A DNA stretch of 64,000 bases from positions 1 through 64,000 of the forward strand of contig CAMVEL010000001.1 of the NCBI GenBank assembly GCA_947166565.1. Direction: 5' to 3'. Made by a program: the position numbers and the translations under genes. The notes under the pieces are model-generated. The model made no database searches. It saw only the letters and a program-made list of their open reading frames with translations, and was not told where the DNA came from. Within the stretch, counting starts at the first letter, position 1. Each line of letters opens with the position of its first letter. This document shows, in pieces, positions 1-10,570 of the stretch. Source of the stretch: an uncultured Erysipelotrichaceae bacterium (GTDB lineage: Bacteria; Bacillota_I; Bacilli_A; RFN20; CAG-826).

Positions 1-117
1 GAAACTTTTACTATAAGTAAAAGTCATAGTGTCAAAAAAACGTGAAAGTCAATTTTTTTCAATAAGAAGAACGCGTATGCATAATCCTAAGCGTGCGCGC
101 GCAAGAGGGGCAAAATT

Positions 118-150
118 ACAAAAAAAGGCCGATAGGTTTTCGGCCTTGTT
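118..150 (-). terminator. Rho-independent terminator of the 168..1094 gene
   Basis: On minus: AAGGCCGAAAACCTATCGGCCTTTTTTT hairpin followed by a T-run. Confidence 0.75.
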
Positions 151-167
151 GTGATTCTCTAGAATGC

Positions 168-1094
168 TTATTTAGCGCTTTCGTAAACGTCGGAGAAGGG
201 GTTCGACGTATCGGTTTCGGTGTTGTGGTTCCACATGTAGGCGAGGTTGGCGGCCTTCGCGTATTTGTCGGCACCGGAGACACCAAAGAGGACTTCGGAG
301 ATGCCAATGCGGCATTGCATACGATTGAAGGCTTCTTCGGTAAAGTCGATGAGGAGGATCGTCGGGGTCTTGAATCCGCTGTGATCACCGTTGATGAAGT
401 AGTTGTAGTTGGAATCGTCGACGGATTTGTTGATCTTGTAAGGAGCGTTTTGGAGACGTCCGCCGCCAGAAGCGAGGAAGTCGTTTTCCTCGAACTTGTC
501 AAGGTAACGGACGAAGGCCTTCTTGTCTTCTTCGAGGTCATAGGTGTCGTCGTTATCGGATTCATCATCGGTGAAGATGGTGTGGATGGCGTATTTCTCG
601 GTGCCTTCGATTGGGTAATCGACATTCCAGGAAGAGCTAAGTTCCTCGAAAGCGGGCTGCATTTCATCGCAGTTGGCGCAATCGTTGGAGACATAAATCA
701 TGAAGAATTTCTTGCCATAAGTGGTGCGCGGATCCATATTGACGTCAAGGGAGCCGGCGTTAAGTTTGGCGGTCATTCCCGCCTCCCATTCGGCATAGGT
801 CTTGTATTCGCCATCGAGGTTGCTCCATTCGGAAATGGATTGGGTTAGCTTATCGGCCTCGGTGTTGAATTCGTTGATCTTATCGTTTTCACCTTGGAGG
901 GTTTTCTTGTATTCGGCCCAATAGCGGGATGCGGAAGCGGCCTGGATGGAATTGATCCATTCGGTGAAACGGGGAATCGAGAAGATGACGGCGAAGATGG
1001 CGCCGACGATGAGTAGTGGCTGGACCCAAGCGGTCTCTTTGATCCAACGCCAGAGGCGGATGAACAGATTGCCAATTGCTTTCAATATATTCAT
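168..1094 (-). CDS. Membrane-anchored thioredoxin-like protein
   Basis: N-terminal TM (PLLIVGAIFAVIF), then KKFFMIYVSNDCANCDEMQPAFEEL with a CxxC motif. Confidence 0.6.
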   Translation of the reverse strand: MNILKAIGNLFIRLWRWIKETAWVQPLLIVGAIFAVIFSIPRFTEWINSIQAASASRYWAEYKKTLQGENDKINEFNTEADKLTQSISEWSNLDGEYKTYAEWEAGMTAKLNAGSLDVNMDPRTTYGKKFFMIYVSNDCANCDEMQPAFEELSSSWNVDYPIEGTEKYAIHTIFTDDESDNDDTYDLEEDKKAFVRYLDKFEENDFLASGGGRLQNAPYKINKSVDDSNYNYFINGDHSGFKTPTILLIDFTEEAFNRMQCRIGISEVLFGVSGADKYAKAANLAYMWNHNTETDTSNPFSDVYESAK

Positions 1095-1390
1095 GTTGTG
1101 TCTCCCTTTTTCGTAAGAAAGTAGCCTGTTTGCGATAAACAGCGCGAAAATAATACCATTGACCCCCTAAGGGGGCAATAAGAAAGTGATTCTAAACAGC
1201 GGCAAATCTTATTGAAAACCAAAAATAAAGGGGGCATGTATGCGTTTTCTGGTGATAAAATCTTTCCCTAACCCCCTTTTTCGAGGTCTCAAAGGAGGAA
1301 AAACCTTGCCATTTAACCGAAACGTCTATGGAAAAAAGATATTTTTCCTCTAGGAAACATCCGCCCTTTGTTCTATGATTTGCAGGCGTT

Positions 1391-2455
1391 ATGCAAAACC
1401 ACAAATCATTTAAACAAAGAACGGTCGATTGGCTATTCGACCATGAACCCGTCAAAAACGGGCTCACCTTGGCTTGGACGCTTTTGGTTTTGACCTTCAG
1501 CGCCTTTATGTTCGCTTTTGGCTACAAAGCTTTCCTTAATCCAACCTCCATCGTTCATCCGGCAGATCCTAACATCGAGCCTGGCTTCCGCATCGTTTCC
1601 GGTGGAGCCAGTGGTCTATCGCAAACGTTTATCGTTGCGATTTACCTAATAGGCAAATCCTTTAATGGCGGCATCCCCATTGCAATTAATGAAGACCTTA
1701 TTTATTCCGTCATCTATTTTGCCTTGAACGTCCCTGTCATTCTCCTCGCTTTCTTTGGCATCGGCAAACGTTTTGCCCTTTATACCCTTTATAACGTAGG
1801 CATGGCCACACTTTTCACCAACATTCTTAGCCTCGATGCCTTCGCTCCGTTCCTTACGGCGATCAGCCAATTCACCAATCAAAACGGGGGAATGCTTGCT
1901 AGGGCCATATTCGCTGGCGTATGTACTGGAATAAGCTCAGGTGTCGCCTACAAAGTCGATAGTTCCGCGGGCGGAATCGACGTCATCGCCTATTACATCG
2001 CCTTGAAGAAGAACGTCTTGGTCGGGAAGTATTCGATTGCCATCAATATCGGCATCATCGTTTCCTTCACCGTTCTTACGGCCGCTAACGAAAACTTCGG
2101 TCAAAACGGAGTCTTCGCTCTGGCCGTTGCCCTCTATTCCGTCGTCTACATGTTGGTGACAGGGGCAATCGTCGACCTCATCAATAGGCGCAACAAGAAA
2201 TGCCAAATCGAGGTTGTCACCGATAACCCGGAACTTGGAAAGATCCTTATTGCCAACATCCCTCACGCCGCCACCATCATCAAAGGCGAAGGCGCGTTCT
2301 CGGGCAAAGAACATTATATCGTCCAAATCGTTATATCCTTCTATGAGGTGAAGAAGACCGTCCAGATTATCCGCGAATCCGATCCAAGAGCCTTCATCAA
2401 GGTCATGGATCTCCACCAGGTCTATGGTCGCTTCTTCCTTATGCCAATCCGATAA
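1391..2455 (+). CDS. YitT family membrane protein (DUF2179-type C-terminus)
   Basis: Multi-TM with GGASGLSQ and SAGGIDVIAYY motifs; C-terminal DPRAFIKVMDLHQVYGRF typical of YitT/DUF2179. Confidence 0.85.
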   Translation: MQNHKSFKQRTVDWLFDHEPVKNGLTLAWTLLVLTFSAFMFAFGYKAFLNPTSIVHPADPNIEPGFRIVSGGASGLSQTFIVAIYLIGKSFNGGIPIAINEDLIYSVIYFALNVPVILLAFFGIGKRFALYTLYNVGMATLFTNILSLDAFAPFLTAISQFTNQNGGMLARAIFAGVCTGISSGVAYKVDSSAGGIDVIAYYIALKKNVLVGKYSIAINIGIIVSFTVLTAANENFGQNGVFALAVALYSVVYMLVTGAIVDLINRRNKKCQIEVVTDNPELGKILIANIPHAATIIKGEGAFSGKEHYIVQIVISFYEVKKTVQIIRESDPRAFIKVMDLHQVYGRFFLMPIR

Positions 2456-2469
2456 AGGAGATAGATTGA

Positions 2470-3825
2470 ATGGCCGAATTCCATGACATGATCCTCATAG
2501 ATATGCGTCTCCATTCCCTTTCCTTTTATTTGATGGGGATGAAGGGCGATAAGCTTTCCTTTACCCGTTGTCATTCCTTTGCCGTCAATTATAGGAAGGA
2601 AGGCAGAAGCGAAGCTCTCGATATCGCCGAATTCTCCACTAACTTCAAAGCCGGACTTGCCTTAGCGGTTCGCGAAGCCCCTAGCGCGGATGAAATCGTC
2701 TTAATCGGCTTAGGAAGAAATTATTGTTTGATGCAGGATGATTTCGTCATCGAACCCTTCTATTTAACCGATGGCAGATTGACTCCATCCCTCATCAGGG
2801 AAATCGATTTGCAGATCTCCTATCCCCTCCGTTATGACTTCTCCGGTTCGGAAGAAGGGAAAACGGGTAGTTTTTATCGTTTGGTCGCCGCCTTAAAGAA
2901 AGGCAAGCTCAAAGAGGCTACCGATTTCCTTTTCCCGATCGAGTATCTTTTCTTCAAACTGACGGGAAAGAAGGTTCATGATACCTCTTTAGCGAGGACC
3001 AACGGCTTCATCGATATCCATAACAACCGTTATTCGAACGCCCTCGTCCATGGCGCGGGTATCCCTATGCGTTTCCTGCCAACCCTTTCCGAATCCTTCA
3101 CGGCCGTTGAGGAAACAAACGATACCTATACCGAACTTCTTGGAAAGAGAATGACCGTCCGTTTAGGCGGATCGCGCAATTACACCGCGAACTTCATGAT
3201 CCCGACCTTAGATGATACGGTCTTTGTCCGTATGGGCGATTCCCCCTGTGTAGGAGCCCAAGTCAAAGCCCCTTATACCGCGGTTGAGATGAGGCTAGAC
3301 GGCTTCCGATCGGGCTATGCCAAAGGACTTCCGACATTGGAGAAGAGGCTTCGCGTAGGAAACCTCATCAACCATTTCCTCAATCAATCAAAACTGAAGG
3401 CGGCCGATTTGGAAGAAGAAGTCAGAGCCTCCCGTTATTCCAATACCATCAATTATGCAAGCGGCGCCCTTTCCAAAGCGGACAACATCAAGACCGCGAT
3501 CAACGATTATTTCGAAGCGAATGGACTTCCAAAGCCAAAGACCAACGCCGATTATCTACGTTGTCTCTATTTAAGCTTGGTGGAATTTGTCTATTCGGTC
3601 ATCGAGGAATTCGAGACCCAATTGGATGTCAGATGGGGCAATTTCTGTTTGATAAATGCGGAGAGCGAATCGCCTTACCTAGCTGAGCTATTCTCGAGAA
3701 GGCTAGGCAAGGACACGGTTCTTTCCTTGGCTTCTTGCGAAGTCAAAGGCGCCTATGTCGCGACCATCGAAGAAAGAGAAAAAGAAAAGGCCCGTCGCGA
3801 GGAAGAGGAATCCGAAGACTACTAA
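2470..3825 (+). CDS. Divergent FGGY carbohydrate-kinase-like (rhamnulokinase-like) protein
   Basis: FPIEYLFFKLTGKKVHDTSLARTNGFIDIHNNRYSNALVHGAGIPMRFLP resembles the FGGY N-terminal domain; active-site motifs look degenerate. Confidence 0.5.
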   Translation: MAEFHDMILIDMRLHSLSFYLMGMKGDKLSFTRCHSFAVNYRKEGRSEALDIAEFSTNFKAGLALAVREAPSADEIVLIGLGRNYCLMQDDFVIEPFYLTDGRLTPSLIREIDLQISYPLRYDFSGSEEGKTGSFYRLVAALKKGKLKEATDFLFPIEYLFFKLTGKKVHDTSLARTNGFIDIHNNRYSNALVHGAGIPMRFLPTLSESFTAVEETNDTYTELLGKRMTVRLGGSRNYTANFMIPTLDDTVFVRMGDSPCVGAQVKAPYTAVEMRLDGFRSGYAKGLPTLEKRLRVGNLINHFLNQSKLKAADLEEEVRASRYSNTINYASGALSKADNIKTAINDYFEANGLPKPKTNADYLRCLYLSLVEFVYSVIEEFETQLDVRWGNFCLINAESESPYLAELFSRRLGKDTVLSLASCEVKGAYVATIEEREKEKARREEEESEDY

Positions 3826-3852
3826 AAAAAGGCACCCGTGAGTGCCTTTTTT
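3824..3852. terminator. Bidirectional terminator between convergent genes
   Basis: AAAAAAAGGCACccgtgaGTGCCTTTTTT. Confidence 0.8.
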
Positions 3853-3853
3853 G

Positions 3854-5710
3854 TTAGCGTGGTCCTCCTGGACGTCCGCCTCCGCCTCCTCCGCCAGCGT
3901 TTCCAACGGTTACGAAGGTTGAGGTCATGGTGATGGAAGTTAGACTAGTCGAACCGGAGAGGATCCTATAGGTCGCTCCCGCTTTCATATCCGGATGGGA
4001 GAAGATGATCTGATTGCAGGATTGCTTCAAGGTATAGGAGAAGAGGGCGTTATTATCGGAATCGATGACGCTGACTTTGGTGCCGGCAGCAATCGTGTTT
4101 CCTTGATAAAGGAAGGTATATTGCTTGGCGCTCATCCTTTCGGTCATTCCACTGGTGGAGCAAGAGAGGACAACCCCGCCATTGAAATAGATTTGGTCGG
4201 CATCGAGGGAGCCATTTCCGGATCCTGGGCCTTCGACGATGACCGTACCACCGTTAAGATAGAGGGCCGTATTGGCGTCAAGCCCATCCCCTGAAGCGTA
4301 GACCCTGAGGTAACCATCCTCGATTTTGATGGAGGTATTGCTTACGTAATCGCTAGCGGCGTTGATGCCATCGTCTTGGGAGACGGAGACGATATTGGTG
4401 TTTTCGCCTTTGACGGTAACGTTAGCCCCTTCAAGACCTTCATAGGAATTATTAATTTGGATGGAGGCGTTATTCACGTTTAGGTCATAATCCGCATGGA
4501 TGCCATCATCGAATGTGGTGAGGTTAAGGTTCGCGCTATCGATATCGACCTTCCCGTAATTGCAATGGAAGCAGTCATCGGTGGAATCGATCGTGATATT
4601 GGCAAGGTGAGCCACATAGATACGATAATCCCCGGTGGTGACCTCGCTATCGTCTTCACCATCGCCATCGCTATCGTATTCGATGGTTCCGGCCTTAACG
4701 CCTTTGACGGAATTCTTCAAGGCGTAATAGGAAGAGCTAAGGCTTCTGATCTCGTCTTTGGCGACCCTTTTGTAGGAATTCCCCGATTTGACGTATTTGA
4801 AGTCATCGGTGGTCAAATCATATTCCGTAAGGGCGCTAGAGGAATAGGCAACGAATTCGCCATGGGTCTTGATGTCATAGGTTCCGCCCGCAATATAGAC
4901 ATACGTTTCGGCCTGGATTCCATCGCCATAGGTATCCGCGGTGAAATTGACGTCGTTAAGATAGGCATACCCTTGTTCAGCGGTGTATTCGGTGACATCT
5001 TCATCGCATTCAAGTTGAAGCCCGTCTTTGGTTTCGGAGACGACGTTGATATTCGCCCCATCCGCGGTGATGCTTCTTGCGGCGATCGCGTGGTTATAGC
5101 CTTTGACGTTAAGGGTTACCCCCTCATAGACGAAGAGGTCTTTGGAGACCTTCAAACCGTTTTTCTGTTTGGAGGTGATATCAAGGGTGCCTTCTCCACT
5201 GATATAGACATTGCCTTTGACATGGAAAGCATTAGTATCGACGTAATCATTGACGATGGTGTTCTTCGATCCGTTAAGAAGGACGAGATGCAAGGTGATG
5301 GCCTTTGAGCTGCCGAAGGCGATTCCTTCGCTTGAATTGATGCTGACCCCGTCAAGGAAAACGTAGACTTCGCTATTTTTGGCCGCGGTGATGCTTAGCG
5401 CGGGGTATTCGCCCTTTAGATAATATTTTCCTTCCCCGGCGATCTCGTTGTTTTCGAACGTGTCGTATTCGCTGGGGGTTTCGACCGTTTCCTCCTTGAT
5501 TTCGCTGCTATCGAAATCGTTGCTCGTCCCTTCGTCGGTGACGATCGCGCTCGTTTGGTCGCTATCATAGTTTTTGTCACTATTGATGGTGACCTCTTCG
5601 TCGCTAGAAGAGGGAGTTGGGTTCAAAGTTGAAGAAGTGGTTCCTGCACTCGAGCATCCAAGAAGGAGCAAGGAGGAAGCAAGAGTGAGTAGTAGATTGC
5701 GTTTTTTCAT
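3854..5710 (-). CDS. Carbohydrate-binding-domain (DUF4353-like) lipoprotein
   Basis: Lipobox LLLLGCSS; repeated beta-strand motifs (YYLKGEYPALSITAAKNSEVYVFLDGVSINSSEG, TFDDGIHADYDLNVNNASIQINNSYEGLEG); Gly-rich C-terminus. Confidence 0.75.
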   Translation of the reverse strand: MKKRNLLLTLASSLLLLGCSSAGTTSSTLNPTPSSSDEEVTINSDKNYDSDQTSAIVTDEGTSNDFDSSEIKEETVETPSEYDTFENNEIAGEGKYYLKGEYPALSITAAKNSEVYVFLDGVSINSSEGIAFGSSKAITLHLVLLNGSKNTIVNDYVDTNAFHVKGNVYISGEGTLDITSKQKNGLKVSKDLFVYEGVTLNVKGYNHAIAARSITADGANINVVSETKDGLQLECDEDVTEYTAEQGYAYLNDVNFTADTYGDGIQAETYVYIAGGTYDIKTHGEFVAYSSSALTEYDLTTDDFKYVKSGNSYKRVAKDEIRSLSSSYYALKNSVKGVKAGTIEYDSDGDGEDDSEVTTGDYRIYVAHLANITIDSTDDCFHCNYGKVDIDSANLNLTTFDDGIHADYDLNVNNASIQINNSYEGLEGANVTVKGENTNIVSVSQDDGINAASDYVSNTSIKIEDGYLRVYASGDGLDANTALYLNGGTVIVEGPGSGNGSLDADQIYFNGGVVLSCSTSGMTERMSAKQYTFLYQGNTIAAGTKVSVIDSDNNALFSYTLKQSCNQIIFSHPDMKAGATYRILSGSTSLTSITMTSTFVTVGNAGGGGGGGRPGGPR

Positions 5711-5763
5711 TTTTCGTACCGCCTTTCTATGCCTCTATCTTAGAAGTCGAAACTAAAATGAAA

Positions 5764-6966
5764 CTAAAACGAGATAAGGAATTTGATTTTTTTCTCTTCG
5801 AGCGACACGTTGACGTTGCCTTTATGGATATTGATTATCTCCCTAGCGATGCTAAGACCGATTCCGCTACCTTCCTTTTTGGTGTTTTGGGAGCGGTAGA
5901 ACCTCTCGAAAAGCAGATCCTTATCTATTTCCGCGTTTTCCTCGATATCGTTAACGAAGGTAAGGTTCAGATGGCCGTGCCTATCTTTGCTTAGTGTCAC
6001 TTCGGCCTTTCCTTTTTCCGCGGTATATTTGAGCGCGTTATCCATAAATATAAGGGTAAGTTCCTCAAGAAGGTATTTGTTGCCGTTAAGCATAAGGCCT
6101 TCATCGATGGAAAGAGACAATTCCAAACCCGCCTTTTTGAAGGAAGGGATAAAGGATTCCGCGCATTCCTGAATGGTTTTGGAAATATCGAATTCGCCCA
6201 TTGGGTATTTGGACATATCCCCTTCGTCTAGTCTGGCGAGGATCACGAGCTGGTTGGTCATCTTCGTCAATCTATCGACTTGGTCACGGATAGAGGAGGT
6301 CCATTCGCTTTTCCCGTGGTCCATCTCCACGATTTCCAAATCGGTCGAGATAATGGTAAGAGGGGTCTTTAATTCATGGGAGGCGTTCGTGATGAACGAT
6401 TTTTGTTTACGATATGATTCCTCGCTGACTCGAAAGACTATTTTAGAGAAAATGAAGATAAGGACGAACAAAACCGCATAGGCGATCGATGAGACGACGA
6501 TGGAAGGAATCAAAAAGCCCTTGAAGGAATCCAGTTTTTCCTTCGCGTCGATAAAGGCGACATAGGTGCTCTCGCCATTTGGTGCCTTCTTAAAGTAATA
6601 ATCTGCGAAATTTCCTTCCGTGGCCGTGATTTTATAGGCGTTATTCCCCATTTCGGTCCCTTCTTCGTCAGTTAAGGAGAAGATATGGCTGAAGTCGCTT
6701 TTCTCAACGCTCCCATCGGAAGCGAAAGAGATGAGGAAATAATGGATGCGCCCCATCTCCGGTCCCCTATCTCCGGGATTTCCGGGATCCATGGGTACGT
6801 GTCCGGCTTCAAACCCACGACGGAGAACGTCATTTAGGGAAGTCGATATCTCGTTTCGAATATTAATGTAGTTATAGATATTGATGGAGCCGATCGTCAA
6901 AAGAAGGACCGCGAGGATCGATAACATCGAGACGAGGATGAATTTGAAACGGAGCTTCTTAATCAT
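5764..6966 (-). CDS. Two-component sensor histidine kinase
   Basis: Two TMs, H-box FITNASHELKTPLTII, N-box, G-box GSGIGLSIAREI. Confidence 0.92.
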   Translation of the reverse strand: MIKKLRFKFILVSMLSILAVLLLTIGSINIYNYINIRNEISTSLNDVLRRGFEAGHVPMDPGNPGDRGPEMGRIHYFLISFASDGSVEKSDFSHIFSLTDEEGTEMGNNAYKITATEGNFADYYFKKAPNGESTYVAFIDAKEKLDSFKGFLIPSIVVSSIAYAVLFVLIFIFSKIVFRVSEESYRKQKSFITNASHELKTPLTIISTDLEIVEMDHGKSEWTSSIRDQVDRLTKMTNQLVILARLDEGDMSKYPMGEFDISKTIQECAESFIPSFKKAGLELSLSIDEGLMLNGNKYLLEELTLIFMDNALKYTAEKGKAEVTLSKDRHGHLNLTFVNDIEENAEIDKDLLFERFYRSQNTKKEGSGIGLSIAREIINIHKGNVNVSLEEKKIKFLISF

Positions 6967-7639
6967 TTGGACTCTCCAGGCAATAGCCTTGGTAACGGAT
7001 TGATTTTATCTTGGTCTTCGACCCGATGGAATCGAGTTTCTTCCTTAAATAGGAAATGAAGACCCAGACGTTTTCGGAGGTCGAATAATCATCGACGTTC
7101 CAAGCGGCGTTGCTGATTCTTTCCAAGGACACGATCTTCTCCCCGTTTTCAAGAAGGAGGGCCATGATCTGAAGCTCTTTATTCATCAAGGAAACCTTCT
7201 TATCGCCGCAAGAGAGGGTCGAGCCTTCATTGTCAAGACGAAGGTCCCCATATGTTTGTTCTTTTTTCTCTTCATATACGGGTTTACGCCTAATCAAGGC
7301 CTTGATTCTAGCAAGGAGCTCCTCGACGTTAAAAGGCTTGGTCAAATAATCGTCCGCGCCTAAATCCAGCCCATAAACCTTATCATCGATCGAGGATTTC
7401 GCGCTTAAGATTAGGATGGGGGTCTGGATATTGTTGGCCCTCGCCTTTTTCAAAACCTCCAAACCGTTGATGCGCGGAATCATGATATCGAGGATAACGA
7501 CATCGTATTGGTAATCCTTAAGCAACAGCAAAGCCTCTTCCCCATCAAAAGCGGAATCGACCATGAAGGAGTTTCTTTTCAAGACGGTGGATAAAGCTTT
7601 GTTTAGCTGCTCGTTATCTTCGACAAGAAGGATTTTCAT
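6959..7639 (-). CDS. OmpR/PhoB-family response regulator
   Basis: Receiver KILLVEDNEQLNKAL...DVVILDIMIP...LSAKS plus winged-helix domain; overlaps the kinase by 8 bp. Confidence 0.93.
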   Translation of the reverse strand: MKILLVEDNEQLNKALSTVLKRNSFMVDSAFDGEEALLLLKDYQYDVVILDIMIPRINGLEVLKKARANNIQTPILILSAKSSIDDKVYGLDLGADDYLTKPFNVEELLARIKALIRRKPVYEEKKEQTYGDLRLDNEGSTLSCGDKKVSLMNKELQIMALLLENGEKIVSLERISNAAWNVDDYSTSENVWVFISYLRKKLDSIGSKTKIKSIRYQGYCLESPND

Positions 7640-7802
7640 GAGTCTATTTTAATCCTTTTTGGCTTAAATGAACTTTAAACTAATCCCATTTCACCAATTA
7701 CAAAAAAGGACTGACGCCTTTGCATCAATCCTCGGTTTTCTTCTTTTGGTCGAAAGCACCATTTTGATACAAAAGGAGAACACCTAAAAACAATGAGAAC
7801 CC

Positions 7803-8357
7803 CTAATCGTATAATATCTCAGGATCTGGCATTGCTTTCCATTCATCGGAAGCGATTAAAGTGTTTTTAATAGTTAAAAGGAGGTCTAAATATTCTTTGC
7901 CTCTTTCGGTGACATCATCTGGTATTTCATTTAAAATCGGGCAATCATTTGATGCAATGGTTTTATCATTGATTTCAAAAACATAATCCACTGATGGAGA
8001 AGTCATTATTAGACTACCCTCATATGGATAATAATCATCAGCGTATGAATAAACATTTATCGATTTAGCCATCTCATATATTTCGTTGATATTTGGATAT
8101 TGATAAGTTGCTATATATTCTTCTGGTTGTCTTTCTCTGACATATTTCGTTTTGATAAGTGTTCCAGTTCTAGAATCATATGAGGAATCTTTTTGAACAC
8201 CCCAAGTCAGCACAAAATAGAAATCTTCTTGTGCCACAGAAAAAGAAGGAACGGAACTATTAGAAGAACCGCTATTGTTTTCGCCTTGAGTCAAAGAATT
8301 GCACGAGCAAAGCGCAAAACATATTACGGAAGATAACAATAAAGTCTTAAATTTCAT
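7803..8357 (-). CDS. Hypothetical lipoprotein, AT-rich
   Basis: Lipobox FALCSCNS; Ser/Asn linker; base composition visibly AT-richer than neighbours. Confidence 0.6.
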   Translation of the reverse strand: MKFKTLLLSSVICFALCSCNSLTQGENNSGSSNSSVPSFSVAQEDFYFVLTWGVQKDSSYDSRTGTLIKTKYVRERQPEEYIATYQYPNINEIYEMAKSINVYSYADDYYPYEGSLIMTSPSVDYVFEINDKTIASNDCPILNEIPDDVTERGKEYLDLLLTIKNTLIASDEWKAMPDPEILYD

Positions 8358-8467
8358 CGATTATTTCTTGCTAAAGACATTATAACAAAAAAACAGCGAC
8401 TCGTATCGTCACTGTTATTTTCAGATGGCTGGCTTTGATGTTTTTGATACAAAGCCCCAATCGCTTT

Positions 8468-8560
8468 GAAACCAGTTTTCCACATTTTGAAACCAGTGTC
8501 CAAAAAGAGAAACCACCCCCTCGAAAAGTGAAACCAGTTTGATTTAGAGGTGAAACCAGT
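8468..8560. repeat. Five GAAACCA(GT) direct repeats in ~21-bp phase
   Basis: Copies start at 8468, 8489, 8509 (GAAACCACC), 8530 and 8552; spacings 21, 20, 21, 22. Confidence 0.85.
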
Positions 8561-8630
8561 AGATTTCATCGGGATTCCCGAAAAGCGGATTTCTCTTTTT
8601 GATGACCGCATTGCAATCTCGCGAATTACT

Positions 8631-9299
8631 CTACACTCTTTTCTTTTTGAACCTGCCCAGAACCTCTTTCTTAATCTTTTGCCTTTTGCCAAGAAACGCT
8701 TCCTCGCTCCGAGACAAGTGGCCTCGCTCAAGTTTATAGGAGATGTTCTCGAGGACGCAGAGCAAGTCCGCTATCTGCATGAAGACATCTTCCGATTGCG
8801 CCGTTTTCTCGAAAGAAACGCGGGCGTAGCGGTTCAAGAAAGCTTTGTTGAGGGAATGGGTGCATAGCTTCTGGCCGCCATCATAATGAAGAACGATCTG
8901 GTTGAACGATGATAGGTATTCCGCATTGCGGTCCAACACGGCCATTAGTTCACGAACAAGGCAGTCCTCCAGCGGCGATTCCAGGATTTCCTTGGAAACC
9001 ATCGCGACCGAGAAGCGGAAATCGATTCCCGCGGCATAGGTAAGCAACGCCCAGAAAAGCCTTTGCCTCTCCTCGCGCAGTTTCCCTTCGTAAGGCTTCT
9101 CCCCGCGAATGAGGTTTCCCGAATGGATAAACCTACCTAGCCCGAAGCGCTTCTCCTCCCTTTTTAAGGCGGACCAACCCTTGCTTCGGTCTGTGGCTTC
9201 GTCAACGAAAATTAGGCTTAACGCGTAGATCGGACTCCGCTCGTTGTAAGGACCGATGTCGCCGATCTCATCTGCGTAAACATGCAACGTCTTATCCAT
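8631..9299 (-). CDS. DUF3800 domain-containing protein
   Basis: MDKTLHVYADEIGDIGPYNERSPIYALSLIFVDE at the N-terminus and late LHYDGGQ / SEDVFMQIADLLCVL, typical of DUF3800. Start moved inside the longer ORF. Confidence 0.75.
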   Translation of the reverse strand: MDKTLHVYADEIGDIGPYNERSPIYALSLIFVDEATDRSKGWSALKREEKRFGLGRFIHSGNLIRGEKPYEGKLREERQRLFWALLTYAAGIDFRFSVAMVSKEILESPLEDCLVRELMAVLDRNAEYLSSFNQIVLHYDGGQKLCTHSLNKAFLNRYARVSFEKTAQSEDVFMQIADLLCVLENISYKLERGHLSRSEEAFLGKRQKIKKEVLGRFKKKRV

Positions 9300-9560
9300 A
9301 GGCCGCCTCATTAGATAAAGAAAGCGGGAATACTCCCGCACTTCGATGGACCCCAGAGGATTTCTCCTCAGCCCAATTACATTATAGGCGAAAATGCTCT
9401 CAATGCAAGTAGGTGAGGCCAGCAACAGTAGGCTAAGGTCGGTTCCGCACTAACGCTTTTATCACAACCAAAAAAGAATTCAAACCTTGCAATTCGGTTC
9501 GAATCCTTTTGCTAACTCACGTGGCTAAAGAAGATGTTTTTGATACAGCCTCCTTCCTCT

Positions 9561-9615
9561 TGCATATAGCGGCGCTCTATTTGCATTTAGCAAGGCCAAA
9601 ATCGATGCATATAGC
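9561..9615. repeat. Three TGCATWTAGC direct repeats
   Basis: TGCATATAGC at 9561, TGCATTTAGC at 9582, TGCATATAGC at 9606; spacings 21 and 24. Confidence 0.7.
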
Positions 9616-9746
9616 CGATTCTATCAAAGGTTTTCAGACTTTTTCCTATTATCTGAACGGTTAGGAGCGCTTCTTTTTTTCTAAGGCAAAAGTGTCGCGG
9701 AACGAACTCAGATAATAAAGTCGAGACAAATAATTCTATGGGCGGT

Positions 9747-10457
9747 TCAATACAACGGACGTATGATGCCGTTGCTCGCTTCATAGTAGCAACTCGACAC
9801 ATGGTATGTCGCCGATATCTCGATTGTCAACGATTCGGAAACGCCATAATAAAGGCCCGAATCCAGATAGTATTGGTAAATATAACCGCCGAATTGTGGA
9901 GGATCGGTTTCCAAACTGATCAATTGGGTTTCGTTTGGTTGACCCAAAAGATTCGTCAATTGGTCCAAAGACCATCCCCTGATGTCATATGTATTCGAAA
10001 AATCATCCAGCATCAAATACCTTTGTTTGTAATTGTTCTCCTTTTTCCATTCTTCGGAAGAAAAGCGGACGATGTTTGACTGATCTTCGGAAGAAGGGGC
10101 GACGTTTGACTGTTCTTCCGAAGAAAAGCTGACGACGTTTGGCTGAGCGAAATGTTGGGAAACCAGCAATACGGTTGGAACGGTGATTGCCGCCGCAAGC
10201 AGGATAGCCGCCCCAGCGATCGCCAAAGCCAGCAAGGGCTTTTTCCTGTTCTTTTTCTTTGGAGGCTCCTCGAGAAGTTCCTCCAAGGGAATGCCAAAAT
10301 AATCGGCGATGGCTTGCATAGTCTCTAAAGAAGGTTCGCCGTTGCCGTTTTCGTATTTGGCGATGGCACTTCTAGAGACGTTGACCGCAGCGGCGAGGGC
10401 TTCCTGGGTCAAATCATTTTCCATCCTTAGTTTTTTTAGTTTTTCCTTGAATTCCAT
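9747..10457 (-). CDS. XRE-family HTH regulator with one TM and extracytoplasmic C-terminal domain
   Basis: FKEKLKKLRMENDLTQEALAAAVNVSRSAIAKYENGNGEPSLETMQAIADYF, then a TM, an SSEE/SSED repeated linker and a SmpA/BamE-like tail. Confidence 0.85.
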   Translation of the reverse strand: MEFKEKLKKLRMENDLTQEALAAAVNVSRSAIAKYENGNGEPSLETMQAIADYFGIPLEELLEEPPKKKNRKKPLLALAIAGAAILLAAAITVPTVLLVSQHFAQPNVVSFSSEEQSNVAPSSEDQSNIVRFSSEEWKKENNYKQRYLMLDDFSNTYDIRGWSLDQLTNLLGQPNETQLISLETDPPQFGGYIYQYYLDSGLYYGVSESLTIEISATYHVSSCYYEASNGIIRPLY

Positions 10458-10570
10458 GCCCTAATTGTAGCAAAAGGAAGAAAATCCGTTTGTTACTCTT
10501 TGTTACTTTGGTTTTCAAAGGAAAATCTATAACAGTTTGCCCGGGTTTTAACGAGCACTCGCACACGGTA

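Noticed and set aside
4496-5308. 270-aa + strand ORF
   Set aside because: Fully antisense to the DUF4353-like lipoprotein; an artefact of low stop frequency in the opposite frame.
8468-8560. CRISPR-like array
   Set aside because: Repeats are only 7-9 bp with ~12-bp gaps, too short for CRISPR.
8354-8731. 125-aa minus ORF
   Set aside because: Runs through the GAAACCAGT repeat array and overlaps the DUF3800 gene in another frame; repeat-derived.
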